Positions 8,887-19,374 of a stretch of 20,108 bases of DNA are shown here, piece after piece. Positions within the stretch are counted from its first letter, which is position 1, and every line of letters begins with the position of its first letter. The position numbers and the translations under genes are program-made. Source of the DNA: Monoraphidium neglectum. Its lineage: Eukaryota; Chlorophyta; Chlorophyceae; Sphaeropleales; Selenastraceae. Where the stretch lies: assembly GCF_000611645.1 (NCBI RefSeq), contig NW_014012908.1, positions 1 through 20,108 on the forward strand, given 5' to 3'. The notes under the pieces are model-generated. The model worked only from the letters and a program-made list of their open reading frames with translations. It did no database searches and was not told the DNA's origin.

Positions 8887-9511
8887 TTACACATGCTGGG
8901 GTGTTTTTAGACTGTGCGCTGTGCATATGGAATCTGCCAGCCAGGCAGCACAGTGCATGATGCATCAGAGGGTGCACTCACGTTTGACCACCAGGGCAAG
9001 CAAGCCTGGTGCTGTAAAGAAACGACACGGTTGCTTAACGAAGCAGTACACCACACTCAGCTTGCAAGGGGGCGCTATTGGGGTGCCTAGAGGCGGCCGT
9101 GATGCGCCTGAGGGGATGTTTGGGTACAGTTGGGAAGTGGCAATACTCACGGGGCAGCAGGGCCGCGCCAATGGGTGCAGGCACGTGACCTTGCGCGCCG
9201 GGCGAGCCTCAGCCGCATTGGCAGAGCCGCGTTGCGATCGCGAAAGCTGCCAGGGTCGCTGGCGGAGGCAGCGGCGGCAATCAGCGCGCTGCAAGGGTAC
9301 GAATGACAGGCGCATGCAACCCCATGCGGACGGCAGGGGCAGTCGCTGCAACGAAAGGGTTTGGGGGACCATCGAGGCCGTGTAAGGCGCCGCAGCAGAC
9401 AGCGATACCCAGCGTGAATCATTGAAGCGCGAGCGCTGCGCACGGCCATCCCCGCCGCAACGCCGGCGGGGCCGTCGAGACAGCCTGTGCAGAGAGGGCT
9501 TCGGTGCCGCC
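8887..9511. other. Convergent 3' region
   Basis: No gene supported. It lies between the convergent Gln-rich gene (ends 8886) and DUF1232 gene (ends 9512). Plus-strand TGTAA motifs are at 9013 and 9381. The only minus-strand TGTAA is at 8887-8891, next to the stop of the opposing gene. Confidence 0.5.
9013..9017 (+). terminator. Candidate TGTAA polyadenylation signal
   Basis: TGTAA on the plus strand, about 130 bases after the stop codon at 8886, at a plausible distance for an algal 3' UTR. Confidence 0.45.
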
Positions 9512-10904
9512 TCACTCGCTGTCGCTGCTGTCTGGCGGGTTGAGCGGCGCGTTGAGCACCTCGCTCCACTCGTCGCGCTCCCGCGCCTCATGCTGCAGCA
9601 CCGACACCATCCACGTGACAAACGCGATCGCGCACGCGCCGCCGGTGCCCGCCAGCACCGCCCATTCGTAGGGCCGCGCCTCGGCGTCCGCCCAGCGCTG
9701 GAACCCCAGGTGCGCCAGCAGCATGGCCAGGGCCGTCCACAGGACGAATATCAGGGTGGCGACGCCCCAGTTGCGGTGCAGGCGCAGCGGCTCGACGTGC
9801 GCGCGCTGGCGCGCGTCAGCCATGATCTGCGAGGGCGCGGCCCAGGTTTGTCATCGTCGCTTAGTGATTGGGCATCACAAGGGAGGCGCTCGCATGCCGA
9901 CGCACACAGTTGTGCACATAAAGGGTCTGCGCCGAGCTAGCAATTGGGGGTGAGTGAGCCCACAGCCGCGCACCTCTGGGGGTATGAGCTTCACCGCGAG
10001 CCACAGCAGGCCGGGCAGCAGCAGCATGTCGTCCAGGAAGCCCTGGTGGGGGCGTGTGAGGGCGGACGAGTGGGGGCCGGGCTCGAGGTAGCAGACAGAC
10101 GCATGGGCCGCGCAAGGGATGCGCGTGCGACGAACCGTGCGATGGGCGGCAGCAGCACAGCTGCTGAGGCCCCCAGTGCATGTGCATGTGCGGCCGGCCA
10201 CTGCGACGCTTGATAATCGCCAAGTCGCAACCTTAGTCCGCGCTTGCCAGCCGATTGTTGGCTGCGGCGCTTGAGCCGCCTGTTCGTCGCACTTAGGCAC
10301 GCTGCCCCCATGCTGGCTATGCTGCTTCACCTTCCTCGGACCCCCCCCCCCTGCCGCCGCTCACCAAGACAGGGATGAAGTCGGGGATGAGGTCCAGCGG
10401 GCTGAGCGCGTATGCGAGCGCGATCCACGGCAGCAGCTTGGCCGTGAAGGGGGTGCGCGGGTCGTGGATGGCATAGTAGATCGCGAGCACCTCGTGCTTG
10501 AGCGCCTTGACCGCCGCCTTGAACCGCGCGTACCAACCGCGGCTGCTGCTGCCCGGGTCGTCAGCCTGCTGCTGCTGCTGGTGCTGCAGGTGCTGCTGTT
10601 CCCAGTCCGAGCCACCATCTGCTGGAGGGACAGGGATTAGCAGGAGCACAGGGTGCGTTCACCAAGATACAGGGCAGGGGGCCCCGCCGGCGTGGCGGCT
10701 GCCGCCGGCTCTGGGTACATGCCGCCTACGTTTCCGCAGAAACAGGCCGTGTGATATCTAGGACGCACCTAGCCCATTGGCCGCGCCCTCCTCCTCATCG
10801 TGCGCGGGCTGCTGCGGCGACGCCGGCGCGACCGCTGGCGCTGCATCGCTGAACGTGACCCGTTTGGACCCTGAGTCCTGCCACTCTACCGGTGGACTCG
10901 GCAT
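9512..10904 (-). CDS. DUF1232 (YkvA-like) membrane protein with two C-terminal TM helices
   Basis: Four exons: 10904-10769, 10621-10365, 10042-9974 and 9826-9512. Introns are GT-AG in phases 1, 0 and 0. The product is 258 residues. An acidic, Pro/Ala-rich N-terminus and a Gln tract (residues 53-64) are followed by a basic amphipathic helix. The DUF1232 core then reads [16 protein letters not shown] (residues ~116-131), continuing across the splice as [20 protein letters not shown] and [12 protein letters not shown]. This SP-DLIPD-IPVLG-LDD pattern is the family hallmark and is rebuilt only by splicing. Two hydrophobic segments follow (about 175-196 and 208-231), then an acidic tail ending SSDSE. 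The family is widespread in bacteria and plants; its biochemical role is not established. In exon 2 a second CAG three bases on (start 10618) would drop one residue. Divergently oriented from POMP. Confidence 0.9.
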
Positions 10905-11347
10905 CGGCTAGGTGAGCTTTGTGGGCCGCTGATGCCGCAAGGCGAGCATGCGATTGGCAGGGGTGACCTGAAAGTGCGTCGAGCTCTTGCGAAAGTATGC
11001 AATGCCTGTGTATAGAAGCCAAGGTACGCTGTCGACTGAATGTCTCCTGTTTATATACGATGGCTCTGTGATGTGTAGAAGTGCTGTGGAGTGCTGGCGA
11101 CCTGCGTGATCTTCTGACACACGCAAGTCTTTCAGCAGCTGCTGCTCTCGTGCTTGATGGTTTCTTCCTCGCCGACGCAGTGAATGGCATCACAAGTGAT
11201 TGCCGAAAGCGTCATATATGTACGTGTAATCCCCTCTGCTGTTGCCCAGCCAGATCAAAAGTCGTCTCTCGTGGTCCCAGCCTCTGGGGCAAGCGGGCCG
11301 TACTCCCGACCTCGATCAGCTCCACGCAGAAGCAGCATCACCAAGCC
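10905..11347. promoter_or_regulatory. Divergent promoter region, DUF1232 gene and POMP
   Basis: 443 bases between two outward-facing start codons, AT-richer than the exons. A TATA-like stretch (TTTATATACG) lies at about 11049-11058 and another (CATATATG) near 11213. Which direction each serves cannot be told from sequence. A 5' UTR exon for POMP may also lie here. Confidence 0.5.
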
Positions 11348-11761
11348 ATGGAGCTGCCCTTCCAGAGCCGGCCACATGACTCGCTGCGGCAGGGGCTCTG
11401 CAACCTGCGGGAGGACGTGCTGCCGCAGCACCCCGTGCAGACCATCCAGGAGAGCGGCCGCCCCGAGGCCGCCATCGCCGGCAAGGCGCAGATGCTGCGA
11501 CAACTCTACGGGGTAGCTCTGCCTGCAAAGATGCAGATTGAGCAGCAGATCCTTGGCCGCTTCGCGCGCCTGCCCGGCGCGCTGCCGTCGTCCAAGCTCG
11601 GCCTCGAGTCCCTCACCGGCGCCCTGGACGAGTTTGGATTCGAGTCTTACCTTGGGCAGCCCTCGGAGTCCGAGACCGCGCCCCCAGACATGCACTCGCA
11701 AATGGAGACGCGGCTAGGGCTCGCGGCGGTCACCAAGCCACTGGGGCGCGGCATCATCTGA
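11348..11761 (+). CDS. UMP1: Proteasome maturation protein POMP/UMP1
   Basis: Single-exon frame of 137 residues starting at ATG 11348 (context GCCATGG) and ending in TGA at 11761. The C-terminal half carries the UMP1 signature: LPAKMQIEQQILGRFARLPG at about 58-77, LPSSKLGLESLTGALDEFGF at about 79-98, then ESYLGQPSESE and DMHSQMETRLGL. Plant UMP1 proteins share the LPSS.LGLE..TG..D.FGFEDYL and M..RLG blocks and are of similar length. The N-terminus (DSLRQGLCNLREDVLPQHPV) also fits the family. UMP1 is a chaperone that binds half-proteasomes, coordinates beta-subunit joining, and is degraded as the first substrate of the new 20S particle. The frame is open further upstream to about 11081, but that part shows no conservation and is probably 5' UTR. 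Confidence 0.95.
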   Translation: MELPFQSRPHDSLRQGLCNLREDVLPQHPVQTIQESGRPEAAIAGKAQMLRQLYGVALPAKMQIEQQILGRFARLPGALPSSKLGLESLTGALDEFGFESYLGQPSESETAPPDMHSQMETRLGLAAVTKPLGRGII

Positions 11762-12665
11762 GCGCGGCCCTACGTGAGCTCGCAGCAGCGGCCGCAGCCC
11801 GACGACGACGTAGCAGTGTATGTCTTTGGAGCCGGCGGGGGCATTGTTGCGGAGCAGCAGCAACTACACTCAGCAGCGGCGGCTACAGCAGCTTGTTGTC
11901 ACGCCAGCGGCATCGCGACGGGCAGCGATAGCTGTCGCCAGCTGCATGCCGGCAAGCGGCACGCACGCATGCATGCAAGGCCAAGAAGGCATGCAGTGGT
12001 CTGTGCCGCAGAGGTCCCGCGTGCCTTTCACGGCATGCATGGCAGTTTCTTGCTTTTGATACCTGGAAGACGCTTTGATGGCGCTGTGTTGCCGTGCGCT
12101 CCAAGACTATGCGTGTCAGGGCTGCTGAAACATCCCTTGTCTAGGCGCAGACTGCTGTAACTTCTCCACTCGTTCGTGCTGTTGTGATGATTGCGATTCT
12201 GAGGCATATGTGAGGGTTTCCCACAGCGGTTTTGGACCTAGAGACTTGGCAGCTTCAGCACGCACTCTTCTGACCAACCACGTGTTGGAAAAGCATGTAG
12301 CAAAGTGAAGCGCTTATCAAAGTATGTTGATCAGCTGTTCTGCAGAGCAAGTGTGGCGCCACAGGTGGCAGGGGCGATGGGGAATATCTGAAGCCCACCC
12401 AGGAATATAGTTTCTGACGGTCAAACTAACACACAGAGAGGCCGCGTACACGGCGGCGGGTTCGCAGAAGTGTGCGTGACATGGCCCCGTTGTGAGATTT
12501 GAGGTGGCAGTGCCAATTCAAGCAGGCACTGGCAGGGGGAGGGGACAGCCGCTCCCAGACGTGCAGCCACATACACTCTCTCAGGGTTACGGTTTTGCTG
12601 GGCGCACGACAAACGCTGTACTTGAGCCCGCAAAATCATCTGAACCCGCCAACATGGTTGCTGGC
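11762..12665. other. Convergent 3' region, POMP and SQD2-like gene
   Basis: 904 bases without a supported gene, holding the POMP 3' UTR (TGTAA at 12156) and the tail of the SQD2-like transcript. Short GCATGCATGC-type repeats occur at about 11965-11980. No minus-strand TGTAA was found for the SQD2-like gene. Confidence 0.5.
12156..12160 (+). terminator. Candidate TGTAA polyadenylation signal for POMP
   Basis: TGTAA on the plus strand 395 bases after the POMP stop codon. Confidence 0.45.
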
Positions 12666-14942
12666 TCAAGCAGCAGCAGGCCGGTAGGGCAGGGCGTAGC
12701 CCAGCGCCGCCAGCAGCACCAGCAGCGACGACAGCGCCACCAACAGCCCGGCCGGCGCACGAGACAGCGCCCTCAGGGTGGCGTCGCAGAATTTCGAGCA
12801 GCGCCGCGGCCTAGGTTTGGCGTTGCAGACCGCGCGTGCATACTGCTGCTCCCGCAGGTGTCGCGTTGCCGCCGCCCAGCCAAACCGCTGCGCCTCACGG
12901 CGCGCGGCGGCGCCCATGGCGCGCCGCGCGGCCACGTCCGCAATCAGTCGCCGCGCGTGCGCAGCGCAGGTGGCGTAATTTCCGGGAGGGTACAGCAGCC
13001 CGTTCTCTCCCGGCCGCGACACAACATCTGTCAGGCCACCGGCCGCGACAGCGACGACGGGCAGCCCGCTGGCCATGGCCTCGAGGACCACAAAACCGAG
13101 GGTCTCGGTCTCGGAGGGCATGAGAAAGGCGTCGGCGCTGGCAAACGCCTCGGACAGATCGCGGCCCTGCAGGGTGCCCTGTGATGATGGTGATGGTGAT
13201 GGCGTGGGAAGAAAGGGGCTGTGCCACGCTGCACCTGAAATTGCTCTTGAGCATCAAGTCGTGCCTTGTTGAGTGGGAACAAACCGACGCCCTGGGCGCA
13301 GCCTGTGCCCGTATCGTAAGGCTTGACCGACCGCCTCACCGTGAACTTCACAGGCATGCCCCGAAACAGCTGCTCCAGCTCGAGCCGCAGCGGGCCATCG
13401 CCGACGATCGCCAGCCGCGCCCCCGGCAGCTGCTGCAAGACGTCCAGCAGCGCCGTGATGTTCTTCTCTATCAGAAGGGTCAGGTGAATTCAGGCATCCG
13501 CTTGGCTCGCCATCGGACGTCCATCGGGACGGAGCGGGGGGGGAGGGGACGGGGGCTAAGTGCCTCAGCCTAGCTTTCTAGCAAAGGGGCAGCGCGGGTT
13601 TGAGTGCATCGACGAGAGGGGATGCACCTTGCCCGGTCACCCAGCCGGCCAGACAGCCTTGTCACAGAGCAGGCCGCTTGCGGTGTTGAGCGCGGCGGGT
13701 CCTTGCCTCTATGAGGGCATAGCGGTGGCTTTATGAGCGCGGAGCCCAGGGATTGGCAGGCAGGCGCACCTGCGGCCAGGCGGCCGACGTGCAGCAGCAG
13801 CGGCGCCTGAGGGTGGCCGTCGCTGAGGCGCGCCCGCATGGCCTCGCTGCGGTGGCGGGGGTGGAACGCCTTGGTGTCGACGCCGCGCTGCCACACGTCG
13901 ATGCTGTCCGCTGGGCAGCCATTGCGCACCAGCTCCGCCTGGTGAAGCATGTGGGTTTGGCTGCCATGAAAAGTTGTGTCGCGACAGGCGTGCTTTGATG
14001 CTTCTACTTACCTGCCAACGGGCCAGTAGGGGGTGAGGGCACCTAGGCGGCTGCCGCGGCGAAACACTGTTTCGGCGGTTGGCAACCATACACGTCGCCC
14101 TCCACACACAGCCGCACACACCTTTTGCACACTCGTTCACATATTCTCGCGCGCAAGCAGAGACATCCACCTGCTCAAACAAGCACGCGTCCAACAAGCA
14201 CGCGTGCAACACGCACGCGTGGGCCAAAAATGAAGCCAGCTGGCTGCTGAGCCACGCACACCTTCATAGCCGCTGATGTCACCAGCGTCAGATCGGCCGC
14301 CCGCACAAACCACCTTATGACGGCCCACGCCGGCCCCACCAGCCCACGCCATGTGTACCGCGGGATGTACTCTGGTATGTGGGTGTGGTAGCTCATGACC
14401 AAGGGCGCCCCGAACAGGCGCGCGTACAGCAGGGCTGCGAACACCATGGGGCCGGGGCCTGACACATGGATGACGTCAGGCCGCAGCCTCCAGAGCGCGC
14501 GTGCAGCGTGCACCGAGAGGCCGGTGGAGAGGAGGAGGGTGGGGGAGTTGTAGAGGGGCGGCCGGAAGCCCCACACGCCAATCACCTGGTGTGTGCCGTG
14601 GCAGGTGAACATTGTGGGCGTGCCAGCGGACATGGTGGGTGCATGGCTGCTGGCAGGCCGTGAAATTGGACACTTTGGTAGCCAAGACGGCATCAGAACG
14701 GAGGGCGCATGCAAGACTTCAGGTGACCCACACCCAGCCGGCTTTGGCCCTCAACCTGTCTACAAGACCACTCTGCTGCGCACCTCCGCGCCGAAAAAGT
14801 GCTTGGGCGGCGCTGGGTCGGGCGTCACGACCAGCACGCTGTCTCCGACCTCGCGGAGGCCGTGTATCAACGACTCAAAGCGGTTCTTCAAGCCGCTGAT
14901 ATGAGTGAATGGTGATGGCTCAACGAAGATCGCAACCTTCAT
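12666..14942 (-). CDS. SQD2: SQD2-type sulfoquinovosyltransferase (GT4 family)
   Basis: Five exons: 14942-14784, 14585-14262, 13938-13770, 13467-13340 and 13178-12666. All introns are GT-AG with consistent phase, giving 430 residues. SQD2 transfers sulfoquinovose from UDP-sulfoquinovose to diacylglycerol to make the sulfolipid SQDG of plastid membranes. It aligns by eye along its length with plant SQD2: VAIFVEPSPFTHISGLKNRF at 3-22, SGPGPMVFAAL, VMSYHTHIPEYIPRYTW (116-132), RAADLTLVTSAAMK, VWQRGVDTKAFHPRHRS, LLHVGRLAAEKN, LAIVGDGPLRLELEQLF, and MPSETETLGFVVLEAMASG. The GT4 EX7E motif is E285 to E293. The last ~28 residues are hydrophobic and may anchor the protein. The acceptor of exon 4 is TAG. 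Oddity: the ATG begins right at the catalytic domain, with an in-frame TAA just upstream, so no transit peptide is visible. Another GT4 glycosyltransferase close to SQD2 cannot be excluded. Confidence 0.9.
14177..14221 (+). repeat. 15-bp tandem repeat, three copies
   Basis: Three adjacent near-identical units of the form CAACAAGCACGCGTG with one or two changes each. It lies inside the second intron (13939-14261) of the SQD2-like gene. Confidence 0.8.
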
Positions 14943-15456
14943 TTACGTGATCTGCACGGTATTGATCTTGAACCCATGCCTTTGAGAGCCTGGTTATGCA
15001 TGTGACTGTGAACACAAAGCGACAAGTTGCGATGCGGGGAGGACGGCAGGTTGACGCGCCTCTCCACCATTGTGACTGGGTTGGGTGCGGTCGGGTGCCA
15101 CAAGCTCGATCTGGTTGACCTGGGCCGACGCGCACTTTACTGCCATGCTCCCGCAGCTAGGGCTTGACCGAGCTACGGTTTGTCTCGTTGAAGCTCCACA
15201 CCATGAGCTCAAGACCGCATGGCCCTATCTCACTGATGATTGCATGCAGGCTGATGCCCAACAGGACCGACTGCACAGCATCCTGGTGACCATCTGGCAC
15301 ACAAGGTCGCAGATCGATTTGCTGCTTCCATTCCGCCTCTGCGGCGGCAACACAGAGCAATGGAATGAACGTATAAGTCTGAAGGCTGCACGAGGACCTC
15401 AGTGCATCTCAGCGCCGAGTCCAGCTGAGCGCAGCCCGATGGCCTCGACCGCGCGG
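14943..15456. other. Intergenic region upstream of the SQD2-like gene
   Basis: 514 bases between the HDAC stop and the SQD2-like start, both on the minus strand. It should hold the SQD2 promoter and the HDAC 3' UTR. A Ser/Arg/Ala-rich minus-strand reading frame from ATG 15212 (MSSWCGASTRQTVARSS) has the look of a transit peptide and might be an unrecognised first exon of SQD2. See findings. Confidence 0.4.
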
Positions 15457-18094
15457 TCAAAGGCTGTAATCCTTGAACATGCGCAGCCCGGCCTTGTGCA
15501 GCGCGCAGTGCCTGGCAGCCAGCACCTGAGGAAGTCGGCCCCAAGAATTCATCAGGGGAGCAAATGAGAAATGAACACCACTCTCAAGCACAGCTGGCAC
15601 GCTGGTCCATATGTAGATTGAGAAGTGATCAATCGCTGCATATGCATCAGGGTTCCGCTGGTCTTACCTTGAACATGAACCATCACCATGTCATTATGTA
15701 AAATGGCATTGGTCGCAGGACCCAAACGCCAAGCTCCAGATAGTCCCAAGCATCATCCACCCTCACCTCGGCGCACCCAACTCATCCTATTCACGTGCAC
15801 ACAAACGCCCTGATAAATGAAAAGCCCGCAAGCCCAATGCTCTCAAAATAAACGTGTACACACACGTACACGTATACGGACACACACACACACGCACTCA
15901 CCTCCAGGTCGTCATCGTATCCACCGCCGACATAGCCCGCCACCGGCACCCCCGCCCCCAGGCAGGTGTCCAGCACCAGCAGCTCTCGCCGCAGCAGGCC
16001 GGCGTCGGTGACACACAGGCGCCCCAGCGCGTCCGCCTCGTGGACGTCTACGCCTGACAGTCATGAGAGTATGATTTGCGCTGCCAAGGTGGCTCCAAAT
16101 CGATTCGAGGTGGCTGGGACGAAGGCGCACGCGTAACGACCCGTGCGCCCTTTATTCACAGGGCCTTCCTCGCACAGCTTCGGTGAATTGGCTGCCCAGT
16201 GCTAGAAGCAAGGCAGCCGGGCGAGCGTCCCTGATGCGCGTTGCACTATGTCCAGTCCAACTGTTGCATGCAGAGCCTCGCCCCTGCTGACAAGGGCCCA
16301 GAACACGGCGTTCAATGTTCTATCACCCACCTGCGTCATACAGCACCAGATCTGGCGCGAAATCCTGGATGACACCCGGCAGTACTTCGCCCACCGCCGC
16401 CAGGTACTCAGCATCACCAGTGCCGTCTGGCAAGGCCACGTCCAAGTCTGACGTCATCTTTCTCGCCGGGAAGTTGCTGCCGCAGTGGACGCTCAGCGTG
16501 AAGATCGCGGGATTGCCTGCGCAGATCGAGGCGGTGCCATCGCCCTGTGAGAGTGGCGGTGTGTGAGGGGCAGGGGCAAAGTGGGAAGCAGGTCAAAACC
16601 GGGCTGTGTACACACCGGGAAAAGGGTGGCCTAGCAGCACAGACTCAGGCAATGAAAGCGCTGCGAGCGGCGATTGTCTCCGCCAGTGAGGTGCAACACG
16701 TGAATCGCATACATGCAACCAAGCACATGCACGCATACCACCACTGGGCCAGCCCGGCCTTTCCCACCCGCCGCCCGCATCCACCCGCCATACCTGGTGT
16801 ACGTCCAGGTCAACAATTAGGACGCGCGCCACCGCGCCCCGCCGTATGAGCTCGTGCGCAGTGAACGCCAAGTCATTGAGGATACAATAGCCGCTGCCAA
16901 AGTCCCTGTGGTTCGGCCGCGAAAGGTCGGCCGCAAGGCAGGCGGCACGAACAAAAGCGGGCTGGTCGGCGAAAGCAGTCGCTAAGTTGCCGTAGGCTGG
17001 GTGGCACAGGCAGGGTGGAGGGTGGCAGAAGGACAAGGTCTCACGGCCCTCTGGGCAGCAGGCAGCTGCAGGCTATACGAATAAGCCTTTCGGCGCGCCA
17101 GGTGTCCCCCACACCTGAACGCGTGGTGGGTTCCGCCAGCCGTGTTGCAGGCCAGCCCGTGCTTGAGAGCGAGCTGCGCCGTCAGCAGCGTGCCCGCCAC
17201 CTCTGCTTTTGTGCGCGCCACCAGCAGCGGCGTGGCGGTCGCCTCGCGCAGTCCGATCCTGCGGGCACACATGCTCTCGAACAGTGAGTGCATGCTCATT
17301 ATTGGCTGACACAGTTGCAGCACAGGCAAGGGGGGCAGCCCCTCAGCCAATTGCCCAACCTTGCAGCATTGAACGCAGCATGCCTGCTGGCTGCTTTCAA
17401 GTGGGTGGGCGGCGGCGGCCATCCTCCTTCACCAGGTGGTCGAGGTGCTTCCATCCATCCGCGCACTGCCCTCAGCACTCGCGTGCACCCCCTCCCCCTC
17501 CAGCCCCCTACGTAGGCGCTCGCGCGCACCTGCGTGTCAGCTGCGCATCCAGGGAGCAGCTGGAGAAGGCCGCCAGGTAGTCCGGGCAGTGGACAATGGA
17601 AAGCTCTTCGTCGGTTGGCAGCGCTGGTGGTGTGTGCACCTGGCTCTCGTGAATCGTTCCGGTGCGCAGGAGGCGCTCGTAGATGCGCCCAAACACCTGT
17701 GGCAGGGCAAGGGCGATGGTGCGATGGCACTGCGTTGGGGCTCGACTGCGTTTGATGACGGTGCGATCACAAAGGAAAGGGGTTTGTCGAGTGATGGGGT
17801 GTTGTCAGCTGGCAAAAGGGTGGCCGGCAGAGCGCGCGCAGCACGACTGCACGCTGCGCTCCCAGGCACCTGCATCGGGAACCGGTGGCCGGGCGCGAGC
17901 TGGGGCGCACTGTACAGATGGTGGTGCACCACGGGCATGGGGGGCGGGCTGCCCAAAGTGGAAAATGCCGCTGCCACCAAGTGCGGCGTGCGGCGAGCTG
18001 GACACTGCCACATGCATCTGGATGTCAGGCGGCAGCCCGCTGCCGCCACCGAGCGAGCCCCGTGGCGCAGCAGAGAACTGCGGAGACCCAACAT
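15457..18094 (-). CDS. Histone deacetylase family protein (class IV/acuC-type), organelle-like leader
   Basis: Seven exons: 18094-17870, 17696-17530, 17258-17115, 16905-16794, 16544-16331, 16053-15902 and 15525-15457. All GT-AG junctions agree in phase, giving 360 residues. The deacetylase core starts at PVVHHHLYSAPQLAPGHRFP. All zinc-site and catalytic elements are present: GGTHHAF (His175-His176), RDFGSGYCILNDLA, VDLDVHQGDGTA (Asp213, His215), SVHCGSNFPARK, SDLDVALPDGTGDAEYL, YDAGVDVHEADALG (Asp290) and GGGYDDDLE (Tyr333). It ends LAARHCALHKAGLRMF. The pattern matches bacterial acuC-like and eukaryotic class IV (HDAC11/plant HDA2) proteins. The reaction is expected to be Zn-dependent deacylation of acyl-lysine. 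Residues 1-52 lack acidic residues and are rich in Arg, Ser and Ala, like a mitochondrial or plastid presequence. The ATG at 17938 would start directly at the domain; the frame is also open upstream to 18265. Confidence 0.93.
15855..15900 (+). repeat. CA-rich microsatellite in HDAC intron
   Basis: Runs of CACACA and GTACAC next to the donor of the last HDAC intron (15526-15901). Simple sequence, likely length-variable. Confidence 0.8.
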
Positions 18095-18440
18095 CCCAAT
18101 TTGCGTCGTGGAAGCTTTTGCTATTGACCCATTTGCTGCAGCAGCAGCACAGATGTGCAGTGCGCTGGGGAGGGTGTGGGCGGCAACAGCGGTTTGAGCG
18201 GCAACCCAGCGGGGTGTGCCGACAAAGGTTATTACGGGGCATGTGCCAGAAGCAACTTGTGTCAAATCAAATGCAGTGACATCATTCTAGAGTGCCGTAT
18301 CAGTGCGCCTTCAAAGTTCCCCCGGATCACACAATTTTTCATTTGCCTGCTGCGTATGGTAGTATTTCGTGAGTGTTATCGGAACACATGTACATTATAC
18401 TTCCCCACCAAGCTGTCTTGTGACCACGAGATCATCCAGG
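18095..18440. promoter_or_regulatory. Divergent promoter region, HDAC and Myb-like genes
   Basis: About 346 bases between two outward-facing starts. The part after 18270 is AT-richer. The minus-strand frame of the HDAC stays open to 18265, so the left part may be coding or 5' UTR. Confidence 0.45.
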
Positions 18441-19342
18441 ATGGAGGTGGGGGTGCTGGAACGGCACCTCGTCAAGCTGCTGTCGAAGAAGGGCCGCTTG
18501 ACCGCGTCCAAGGTGGGGTCTGTTTGTGTGTCCCGCAGCAAACTCGGCAGGCTGATGTTGCGAAGATGCACCGAATTGCCGCAGCCGTCGTGATGGCTGC
18601 CGACAGTCTTACGCACCAGCCTGCGTTTCCACATCCCGGCCTGCGTCACATCCAGGCCTGCGTAAAAGTGCGTAAGAAGCTGGCCAGGAAGGACGTGGCT
18701 GTTGCTGATGCCGCCGTCATGGCCGCGCTCGAACAGCTGCTGCGTCAGAAGGGCGGGTGAGATGTTGACACGTGAGCTGGGCACAGGGGTGGGGGTCTCC
18801 TACATCGTGCAACACATGTGCGCCGGATATATCCTGTTCGCTTTTGGGGTTCGCCGCCCTGCCATGACGGCCCGCACAGGGCCAGGTCTCACCCCTCACC
18901 CCTTTCCTGATGGCCGGCCTCCAACGCCTCCATTCACTCATCGACCAACATGTGCTTGCTGCGCAGCCGAGTTGCCCTGGAGAACAACCACCTGGTGCTG
19001 ACACAGCAGCAGCAACAGCAGCAAGTCACCTCTGGCGCCGCACCGTCCGCTGCAAAACGCGGCACGGACACGGCGCACGGGAGCAAACGGCAGCAGGAGG
19101 CGGCCGGGCAGGAGGGGCAGCCGGTTACAAAGAAGCGCCGCAAAAAAGACCAGCTGCAGCCGAAGATTGAAGAGGAGGAGAAACATGGCGGTGAGGCACA
19201 AGAGCAGCAGCAAACAGATAAGCAAAAGCGCAAGACAAAGAGGAAGCATCAGCAGCAGCAGGAGCAGGGGCAGCAGCAGGAGGCAGAGCCACAACCCGAG
19301 CAGCAGGTACACAAGAAACGGAGAAAACAGCAGAAGCAGCAA

Positions 19343-19374
<32 letters not shown>

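Noticed and set aside
9147..9621. Minus-strand Arg-rich frames downstream of the DUF1232 stop
   Set aside because: Alternative-frame shadows and 3' region; no motif, and they overlap the last DUF1232 exon in the wrong frame.
11081..11347. N-terminal extension of POMP
   Set aside because: Open but without family similarity; ATG 11348 has a good context and gives the usual UMP1 length.
18656..18756. Exon 2 of the Myb-like gene as an independent small gene
   Set aside because: The plus-strand frame here opens far upstream without conservation, but splicing on both sides keeps phase and links a coherent helical domain.
18395..18784. 129-codon minus-strand frame
   Set aside because: It overlaps exons 1-2 of the Myb-like gene and shows no recognisable domain.
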